In this document: one piece after another, positions 1 through 4,371 of the stretch
Layout of the letters: each line of letters begins with the position of its first letter
How positions within the stretch are numbered: the first letter of the stretch is position 1
Source: Myxococcota bacterium
GTDB lineage: Bacteria > Myxococcota_A > Polyangia > HGW-17
NCBI GenBank assembly: GCA_018821745.1
Contig: JAHJLU010000706.1
Coordinates: 1-7,548, forward strand
Length of the DNA: 7,548 nucleotides
Direction: 5' to 3'
Translations under genes and position numbers: made by a program
Notes under the pieces: generated by a model
Databases searched by the model: none
The model's input: the letters and a program-made list of their open reading frames with translations, nothing else
Told to the model about the DNA's origin: nothing

Positions 1-371
1 ACGAGTCCGTTCAGACGCCCGCCGATGCCTCCATGCTCAAAGGCTGCGTCAATGGATTCAATCTCAAATTGCAAAAAAGCGGGGGCCTCCACCCCACCCT
101 GAGACTGATTCAGATGGCTCACAGCATGGGACTCGGACTCATGGCCGGCTGCATGCTCGAGTCTCCCGTGGGAATAGCCGCCATGGCCTCCCTGGTCTCT
201 GCCGCGGGCGGTTTTTCTGCAGTAGATCTGGATCCCCTGGAGCTCATAACCGAAAATCCCGTCGAAGGCGGCGCGCAGCTCTCCGGGTGCACCCTCACGC
301 CCCCCGTGTCTCCCGGGCTGGGGATCCACTCGATCCATGGTGTGCAAGCACTGCGGGAGTTTACCCCATGA
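1..371 (+). CDS. Dipeptide epimerase (L-Ala-D/L-Glu epimerase-like), C-terminal part
   Basis: This is the 3' part of an enolase-superfamily gene. The reading frame is open from the left edge (first whole codon at base 3) to a TGA at 369-371, leaving about 122 residues of a protein that is usually near 340-360. Visible family marks are, in order: the Glu-Ser that normally follows the third metal-binding Asp (the Asp codon is cut by the edge, and the leftover bases AC fit GAC); the sixth-strand catalytic lysine in FNLKLQKSGG, at bases 66-68; the GCMLES motif; and the Asp-x-Asp pair in AVDLDPLE at 225-233. In characterised L-Ala-D/L-Glu epimerases that DxD pair binds the substrate amino group. 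The known reaction epimerises L-Ala-D-Glu from murein turnover in the cytoplasm. Exact dipeptide specificity cannot be read here. The stop overlaps the next start, so the two genes are probably translationally coupled. Confidence 0.88.
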   Translation, partial: ESVQTPADASMLKGCVNGFNLKLQKSGGLHPTLRLIQMAHSMGLGLMAGCMLESPVGIAAMASLVSAAGGFSAVDLDPLELITENPVEGGAQLSGCTLTPPVSPGLGIHSIHGVQALREFTP

Positions 372-1522
372 CCCCCCTCATCAACGAGCCAGCCGGTCTC
401 CTCGCCCTGCTGTGTGGTGTGACCGCCCTGTTTTTCTTCCTGGAGCGAACAATCAAGGGGGCCTTCTTCAAGTGGCTCCCCGCATATATTTTTGTCTATC
501 TGGTCCCCATGCTGCTCACCACATCGGGTGTGAGCCCCTCCCGGTCTCAGGTATATGATGGATTTGATACACTTGTCCTGCCCCTTGTGCTCACGTTGCT
601 CCTTATTACTGTCCCCCTCAAATCCGTCATGAGGGACTTCTCCCGGGGTGCCGCCGTCATGCTGCTGGGATCCCTCGGGGTGGTGGTGGGTGGCGTGGTC
701 GCCTTCCTTGTCTTCTCTCCCTTCCTTGAGGGCTCTTCATGGAAGGCTTTCGGTGCCCTGGCGGGCAGCTGGACAGGAGGAACCGCCAACATGGCGGCGG
801 CGGCCAGCGCCCTGGAGATCTCTCCCGCCTGGTATGGAATGGCCATTTTAGCCGACAGCCTGCTCTTCACTCTCTGGCTCCCCGTCCTTCTCTACACCAG
901 GAGATGGGCACCCGAAAAATCATCACCTCCTCAAGACGCACTCCCCGGCACACCCACCGGGGAGCCGCTCCCCGGGCCCGCATCACTGACACACCATACG
1001 GACCTCCTGATTCTCCTGGCCACAGGCTTTCTGGTCCCCTTTCTCGCGTCACAGCTGGCCCGCCTGATCCCCACGGGGTCGGTGGTGATCACCCCCTCCT
1101 CCCTGCGCATCCTGCTGGTCACCACCATCTCCCTGGCCCTCTCCTTTACTCCCCTCTCCCGTGTGCGGGGCAGTCAGCCTCTGGCCATGGCCCTTTTGTA
1201 CCTCTTCGTGGCCTCCATGGGAGCCAGAGCCGACCTCTCACACCTGGCGGGGAGCGCCTTTTTGTTCCTGGGTGCCGCGACCCTGTGGCTGCTCATTCAT
1301 GGAGCCTTTGTCTTCGTGGGGGCCCGGTTGCTCAAAACCGACGTGACCGCGGGAGCCATCGGCTCGGCGGCCAACATCGGCGGGGTGGCGTCGGCCATCC
1401 TGGTGGCGGGACATCACGACCCCAGGAGAGTGCCCGGTGCAGTTCTGCTGGCACTTTTGGGATTCTCCATCGGAAATTACCTGGCCCTGGTCACCGCCCA
1501 CCTGTGCCGCATGCTCTCATAG
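368..1522 (+). CDS. DUF819 family multi-spanning membrane protein (YjcL-like)
   Basis: This is a 384-residue, very hydrophobic protein with about ten candidate membrane segments, for example near residues 9-25, 37-54, 67-84 and 95-117. Two glycine/asparagine-rich motifs sit at related places in the two halves: GSWTGGTANMAA (133-144) and GSAANIGG (332-339), the latter followed by a GFSIGNYLA stretch near the C-terminus. This pair is typical of DUF819 proteins and suggests an inverted-repeat transporter fold. A hydrophilic Pro-rich loop near residues 178-215 separates the halves. I chose the ATG at 368 because it overlaps the epimerase stop as ATGA and has GGGAG at 355-359, eight bases upstream. 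A longer frame back to 287 lies inside the epimerase gene. No function is proven for the family. Coupling to a dipeptide epimerase suggests transport of a murein dipeptide or related amino acid, which is inference. Confidence 0.85.
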   Translation: MTPLINEPAGLLALLCGVTALFFFLERTIKGAFFKWLPAYIFVYLVPMLLTTSGVSPSRSQVYDGFDTLVLPLVLTLLLITVPLKSVMRDFSRGAAVMLLGSLGVVVGGVVAFLVFSPFLEGSSWKAFGALAGSWTGGTANMAAAASALEISPAWYGMAILADSLLFTLWLPVLLYTRRWAPEKSSPPQDALPGTPTGEPLPGPASLTHHTDLLILLATGFLVPFLASQLARLIPTGSVVITPSSLRILLVTTISLALSFTPLSRVRGSQPLAMALLYLFVASMGARADLSHLAGSAFLFLGAATLWLLIHGAFVFVGARLLKTDVTAGAIGSAANIGGVASAILVAGHHDPRRVPGAVLLALLGFSIGNYLALVTAHLCRMLS

Positions 1523-1527
1523 TCTTA

Positions 1528-2280
1528 TTATTTCGTTACACACGGACCAGGATGAAATATGAGCGCTGCCTTGTATGTTGGCCTGTCCCAGCCTGCCGGC
1601 GCCTTCCAGCGACCTTCCACGGGCTCAAAGCACCCGTAGGGGACATCCCTGGCCCGGGCTTTTCTCAGGGGCACAAAATTGTAATGCCACCACTCCTTGG
1701 AAAAATTCCGAAACCCGTGGCGTTCCATGGCCCTCTTCAGTATCAGCCGATTTTTCAGCGGGACACCCTTCACACTCAGGGTGTGGGCCTTTTTACTCAT
1801 GGAATCGAAGGGCGTACCCATGTCCAGGGGCTTTTTTGAGCGAAGGGAAAAGAGGGAGAGATCCACTGCGGCGCCCTTGTTATGGGATGAGGTGGGAGAG
1901 ATATATCCCGAGGTCACCTGCCAGTAATTCCCGGAGCGCTTTGCCCACGCCAGCATGGCCAGGGTCGCCCGATGGGGGCGGTACGCGTCGAAGATCAGGA
2001 GCCCCAATCCCCTGCGGGCAAGCTCGCGGTGTACTTTCTTCAATGCCCGGGCGGCTCTGGTCCTCAGCCATGCTCCCGGGACACCGTATCCCTGCAGAGG
2101 CGCTCCAGTGAAGTTGTGGCGGGTGTGGTAGGCGATGTGAAAGCGCATGGTGGGACACAGTCGCCTGAGGTCGGAAAAACCCCGGGGTGGCTTGTTGGCA
2201 TGGGCACCTGCGGGACCCGGCCTCCCCGGCGTTCCGAAGAGACCCAGAAACATAAGGGAGACCAGTGTTGACAGTGTCAT
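1528..2280 (-). CDS. Exported D-Ala-D-Ala dipeptidase, peptidase family M15 (VanX/DdpX-like)
   Basis: This is a 250-residue zinc dipeptidase with all the expected active-site marks. The motif DAYRPHRA (98-105) holds the arginine equivalent to VanX Arg71. SSHNKGAAVD (131-140) gives zinc ligands His133 and Asp140. EWWHYNF (196-202) gives the catalytic base Glu196 and zinc ligand His199. The family hydrolyses D-alanyl-D-alanine. The N-terminus is a likely Sec signal peptide, hydrophobic from residue 3 to 16 and ending in AHA near residue 28, so the enzyme should act in the periplasm. There is no lipobox. The start is uncertain because no Shine-Dalgarno site precedes this ATG; an ATG nine codons in would shorten the signal peptide. 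It lies 29 bases after the lipoprotein gene at 2310-3713 and may share its transcript. Its stop lies five bases from that of the convergent DUF819 gene. No vanH, vanA or vanRS partner is present, so a role in wall recycling is more likely than glycopeptide resistance. Confidence 0.88.
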   Translation of the reverse strand: MTLSTLVSLMFLGLFGTPGRPGPAGAHANKPPRGFSDLRRLCPTMRFHIAYHTRHNFTGAPLQGYGVPGAWLRTRAARALKKVHRELARRGLGLLIFDAYRPHRATLAMLAWAKRSGNYWQVTSGYISPTSSHNKGAAVDLSLFSLRSKKPLDMGTPFDSMSKKAHTLSVKGVPLKNRLILKRAMERHGFRNFSKEWWHYNFVPLRKARARDVPYGCFEPVEGRWKAPAGWDRPTYKAALIFHPGPCVTK

Positions 2281-2309
2281 GGGGACTCGTGGAGCAGGAG
2301 GAGAGTTTC

Positions 2310-3713
2310 CTACTCAACCACAAAGGGCTTGGTGCAGGTGGAGATTTCCATGAGGAGATACATCATAATCTTCTCCTGGAGCAACAGATTATACTGCTTG
2401 GGATCACCGTCAAAATTTTCCGAGTGGGTGTGATAAACGGTGTAGAGGACCTTGCCGCAGTAATAATTCCAGGAGACGGTCATGGGGTTGTTGTCATGTC
2501 CACCGGGGGCATTCCCCCGCATCCACACCTTGGGAGGATGATAGGCTACATTGTTGCGACAGTCGGGTTCCACTTCCTGGCACTCGCCCTGGGGGCCCGG
2601 AGTGATCTCGTGGATAATATCCCAGGCGGCATGGAGTATCATGGACTCACCGCGATTTACTTCAGTCAGTCCCAGCCAGCCGGCCAGTTCCGCATCCTCC
2701 GCGGTACCCGCAGGGCTGTATTCCGTCCAGTTGTTGCACGCATCAATACCGTCGGGGGAGGACCCGTCACCGCAGACAAAACTGCTCATATTGCCACTGT
2801 TATCGTCTTCAACATAAAAACTGAGGAACTCCGGCCAGGCCTGCTCCGCCCAGTCATAGGAGAAATCATCAACATAGAGTTTTCCCCCGTTGTTCACCCA
2901 ATTTTTGAGGTTGGTGCGCTCCTCCGATGAGTCGAGGGCCGCCACGGAACCACCGCAGGTGATTATAATAATGTTGTATTTCGCCATCTCGGTGGGGTTA
3001 TTGAGGAGCTCGTCGGCTTCCGACGCAGGAGGAGGAAATCCGATGCCACCGTCTGGGGAAATCTCCACAATCCGATCCCCGTCGTACTGGAACCCCAGGG
3101 CTTCCAGCATTACCCACATGTATTGCTCCCATGCACCCTTGATTACGGCAATTTTGGGGATCCATTGACCACCCGTGGGGTTGTGGGTGTTGGGGAGGGT
3201 CGTCATGGGGTTGGAGGGCATCCCCACGGGAGCTTCAAAATCGAAGGCCTCACCGGGACCGGGTGTGGTGAAATCTGTTACCCTGCGAAACTCACCCTTT
3301 TGAACCAGCAGCTTGAAGTTTGTGTTGGGGTAGGCGGTGATCTCGAAGTAGCCGTCCACATCGGTGATGACATGGTTTACACCCTCGGGCAGCTCCACGC
3401 ACTCGTTGCAGTAGTTCCCGTCGATGGGATCGTCAACCCCGTGGGTGTAAACCGCCACAAGCGCCCCGGGGACGGGAAAACGGTTATTGTCAGCAACCCC
3501 GATATCATCGGAGCCCGGACCCCAGACCCTGCCACGCAAGATCGCCATCTGAACATTGTTCACGTTGTTCACGTTGTTCAGGTTATTCAGGTTGTTTACG
3601 TTGTTGCTGTTGTTGACATTGTTGGAGTTATTGAATCCAGAGTTATTACTGTCGTCGTCGCACCCACCAAGGGACAGTGCGAATAGCACAAGCAAAAGGG
3701 CGATGGTTCTCAT
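2310..3713 (-). CDS. Lipoprotein with Asn-rich spacer, carboxypeptidase-regulatory-like domain and ThuA/amidotransferase-like domain
   Basis: This is a 467-residue protein. Residues 1-18 form a lipoprotein signal ending in LGGC, with Cys18 the predicted lipidated residue, followed by DDDS. Residues 28-54 are nine NN[V/L/S] units, a spacer style common in deltaproteobacterial surface lipoproteins. Residues about 58-148 resemble a carboxypeptidase-regulatory-like beta sandwich (VPGALVAVYTHG, then TDVDGYFEITAYP), with a CxxC insert at 102-105. Residues about 186-460 resemble a ThuA/class-I amidotransferase-like fold: KIAVIKGAWEQ (187-197), NIIIITCGGS (247-256), NNGGKLYVDDFSYDW (274-288), YHTHSE (427-432) and LQEKIMMYLLMEISTC (445-460). 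The order resembles proteins I recall from myxobacteria, whose function is unknown. I see no clear Cys-His-Glu triad, so an enzymatic role is doubtful; Cys253 sits after a strand but lacks a visible partner. The start is firm: AGGAGG at 3719-3724 is five bases upstream and a good promoter precedes it. It probably sits outside the cytoplasm, anchored in a membrane. Confidence 0.82.
   Translation of the reverse strand: MRTIALLLVLFALSLGGCDDDSNNSGFNNSNNVNNSNNVNNLNNLNNVNNVNNVQMAILRGRVWGPGSDDIGVADNNRFPVPGALVAVYTHGVDDPIDGNYCNECVELPEGVNHVITDVDGYFEITAYPNTNFKLLVQKGEFRRVTDFTTPGPGEAFDFEAPVGMPSNPMTTLPNTHNPTGGQWIPKIAVIKGAWEQYMWVMLEALGFQYDGDRIVEISPDGGIGFPPPASEADELLNNPTEMAKYNIIIITCGGSVAALDSSEERTNLKNWVNNGGKLYVDDFSYDWAEQAWPEFLSFYVEDDNSGNMSSFVCGDGSSPDGIDACNNWTEYSPAGTAEDAELAGWLGLTEVNRGESMILHAAWDIIHEITPGPQGECQEVEPDCRNNVAYHPPKVWMRGNAPGGHDNNPMTVSWNYYCGKVLYTVYHTHSENFDGDPKQYNLLLQEKIMMYLLMEISTCTKPFVVE
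3552..3632 (-). repeat. In-frame 9-bp repeat array encoding (Asn-Asn-Val/Leu/Ser)x9
   Basis: Nine consecutive 9-base units read on the minus strand encode NNS, NNV, NNS, NNV, NNL, NNL, NNV, NNV, NNV. Units vary between AAC and AAT codons and in the third residue. Two adjacent units (3561-3578) are identical, as AACAACGTG twice. Unit length is a multiple of three, so gain or loss would change spacer length without breaking the frame. It encodes the flexible spacer between the lipid anchor and the first folded domain. Confidence 0.9.
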
Positions 3714-3718
3714 GATGT

Positions 3719-3724
3719 CCTCCT
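3719..3724 (-). promoter_or_regulatory. Shine-Dalgarno site of the Asn-rich lipoprotein gene
   Basis: On the minus strand this reads AGGAGG, five bases before the ATG at 3711-3713. It is a perfect match to the anti-Shine-Dalgarno core and fixes the start. The divergent large lipoprotein gene has the same core at the same spacing. Confidence 0.9.
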
Positions 3725-3733
3725 ATAATGGGG

Positions 3734-3761
3734 ACTATACCAGACCCCGATGATCTATCAA
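3734..3761 (-). promoter_or_regulatory. Predicted sigma-70-type promoter for the Asn-rich lipoprotein gene
   Basis: On the minus strand TTGATA (3756-3761) and TATAGT (3734-3739) are 16 bases apart. Each matches five of six consensus bases. Initiation about seven bases downstream of the -10 would leave a leader of roughly 13 bases that still contains the AGGAGG site. A dedicated promoter here means the gene need not depend on read-through from the small cysteine-rich lipoprotein gene upstream. Confidence 0.6.
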
Positions 3762-3835
3762 CTCCCTGTATAAAAAAATGTGGTTGCATAAGAACGTAAC
3801 AATCGGTAACCCCGTGCGCCTTTTATTATGAGGGT

Positions 3836-4219
3836 CTATTGGGCGACGGGCTTCACCTCGGGCTTTTCGACCGGCTTCACCTCGGGCTTGGCTGCAGCCT
3901 TGGAGGGTTTATCAGCGGTCAGATTGTCGTTGAAGGGTTTCCCCGCCAGCACATTGGAGATGCAGGTGCAGTGCTGCTCTTTTTTAAAAGAGTAGCACAT
4001 GGTCCCCACGGTCTTCCAATGCTTTTCCCAGCTCTGTTTGACAGCACAGGTGGTCTTCCACTGATCCGCGGGGTCATTGGCGATGAGCTTTCCACAACCA
4101 TTTTCCATGATACGTTCGTGGATTTTTTCGCACATTTTACCGTATTCACACTTCCCTTTTTTGGCGCAGCCCAAAGGCAGAGTGAACAACAAGATGGCGA
4201 GCACGGTATATTTTTTCAT
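3836..4219 (-). CDS. Small cysteine-rich lipoprotein with Pro/Glu/Val/Lys repeat tail, family not recognised
   Basis: This is a 127-residue protein. The start at 4217-4219 is preferred because CAGGAG lies about six bases upstream and the signal sequence begins exactly there. The frame stays open 20 codons further back but adds nothing signal-like. Residues 1-18 (MKKYTVLAILLFTLPLGC) look like a lipoprotein signal, though Pro at -3 is atypical, so lipidation is likely but not certain. The mature part has seven further cysteines at 24, 30, 42, 58, 75, 84 and 86, several tryptophans (54, 64, 68) and many lysines, suggesting a small disulfide-bonded helical domain. Residues 104-127 are a Lys/Pro-rich tail containing a duplicated PEVKPV element. 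I recognise no family and assign no function. It is divergent from the large cysteine-rich lipoprotein gene, and both products are predicted to be exported. Confidence 0.78.
   Translation of the reverse strand: MKKYTVLAILLFTLPLGCAKKGKCEYGKMCEKIHERIMENGCGKLIANDPADQWKTTCAVKQSWEKHWKTVGTMCYSFKKEQHCTCISNVLAGKPFNDNLTADKPSKAAAKPEVKPVEKPEVKPVAQ
3849..3889 (-). repeat. 17-bp direct repeat with 24-bp period in the C-terminal tail
   Basis: The same 17 bases occur at 3849-3865 and 3873-3889, 24 bases apart, giving an eight-residue protein period (PEVKPVEK then PEVKPV). The identity at DNA level suggests a recent internal duplication. It encodes an extended, charged Pro-rich tail at the C-terminus. Confidence 0.85.
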
Positions 4220-4225
4220 GGTCAG

Positions 4226-4231
4226 ACTCCT
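4226..4231 (-). promoter_or_regulatory. Shine-Dalgarno site deciding the start of the small cysteine-rich lipoprotein
   Basis: The minus strand reads AGGAGT six bases before the ATG at 4217-4219. It supports the internal start over the upstream ATG at 4277-4279, which has no purine-rich site. Confidence 0.75.
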
Positions 4232-4241
4232 GAAAAGTGAT

Positions 4242-4256
4242 GGGGCAAAGGGCCCC
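4242..4256 (-). other. GC-only inverted repeat in the leader of the small cysteine-rich lipoprotein gene
   Basis: GGGGC (4242-4246) and GCCCC (4252-4256) are separated by five bases, so the RNA of either strand could form a five-pair hairpin. It lies 22 bases upstream of the minus-strand start and has no U-tract, so it is not an intrinsic terminator of standard form. It could affect leader structure or be chance. Confidence 0.3.
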
Positions 4257-4277
4257 GACGAGAGATATTTCTTCTCC

Positions 4278-4305
4278 AATGTACTGAATTGCTCTTCAAT
4301 AGCAA
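4278..4305 (-). promoter_or_regulatory. Weak candidate promoter for the small cysteine-rich lipoprotein gene
   Basis: On the minus strand TTGCTA (4300-4305) and TACATT (4278-4283) are 16 bases apart, each matching four of six consensus bases. It would give a leader of about 50 bases containing the GC-rich inverted repeat. Other weak matches are possible in this AT-rich stretch. Confidence 0.25.
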
Positions 4306-4317
4306 CAGAAAAAACAG

Positions 4318-4350
4318 TTGAAAATTATTGAATTAAGGGGAAAATATAAG
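4318..4350 (+). promoter_or_regulatory. Weak candidate promoter for the large cysteine-rich lipoprotein gene
   Basis: TTGAAA (4318-4323) resembles a -35 box. The AT-rich AATATAAG (4343-4350) offers -10 candidates: AATATA at 19-base spacing or TATAAG at 21, both longer than ideal. The position, just before the Shine-Dalgarno site, is right for a short leader like that of the gene at 2310-3713. The spacing makes this tentative. Confidence 0.3.
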
Positions 4351-4359
4351 CACATCCCC

Positions 4360-4366
4360 AAGGAGG
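4360..4366 (+). promoter_or_regulatory. Shine-Dalgarno site deciding the start of the large cysteine-rich lipoprotein
   Basis: AAGGAGG lies five bases before the ATG at 4372-4374. This fixes the start there rather than at an upstream in-frame TTG at 4318, which would put charged residues in front of the signal sequence. Confidence 0.9.
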
Positions 4367-4371
4367 AGACC

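Noticed and set aside
1500..1560. Bidirectional terminator between the convergent DUF819 and dipeptidase genes
   Set aside because: The stop codons are five bases apart and no GC-rich stem with a T-tract is visible around them.
739..1839. Open frame of 366 codons on the plus strand overlapping the DUF819 and dipeptidase genes
   Set aside because: Its product is Pro/His/Arg-rich without domains, and it overlaps two well-supported genes on different strands.
1528..2280. Possible vancomycin-resistance locus because of the VanX-like protein
   Set aside because: There is no D-Ala-D-Lac ligase, lactate dehydrogenase or VanRS-like regulator in the window. The enzyme appears exported, and the neighbours fit wall recycling.
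2265..2930. Open frame of 221 codons on the plus strand opposite the Asn-spacer lipoprotein gene
   Set aside because: It lies antisense to a gene with a clear signal, domains, promoter and ribosome site, has no recognisable protein features, and is expected by chance from codon bias.
3556..3753. Plus-strand frame with a run of Leu/Phe that looks like a membrane segment
   Set aside because: The hydrophobicity is an artefact of reading the Asn-repeat DNA in antisense (GTT/CTT-rich codons).
3714..3835. Intrinsic terminator after the small cysteine-rich lipoprotein gene
   Set aside because: Only weak short arms (CATAA/TTATG, GTAAC direct copies) are present, with no stable stem and T-run. The promoter for the next gene is the only supported element in this gap.
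4288..4300. Inverted repeat ATTG-n5-CAAT as an operator between divergent genes
   Set aside because: The arms are only four bases and occur often by chance in AT-rich DNA. There is no second copy.
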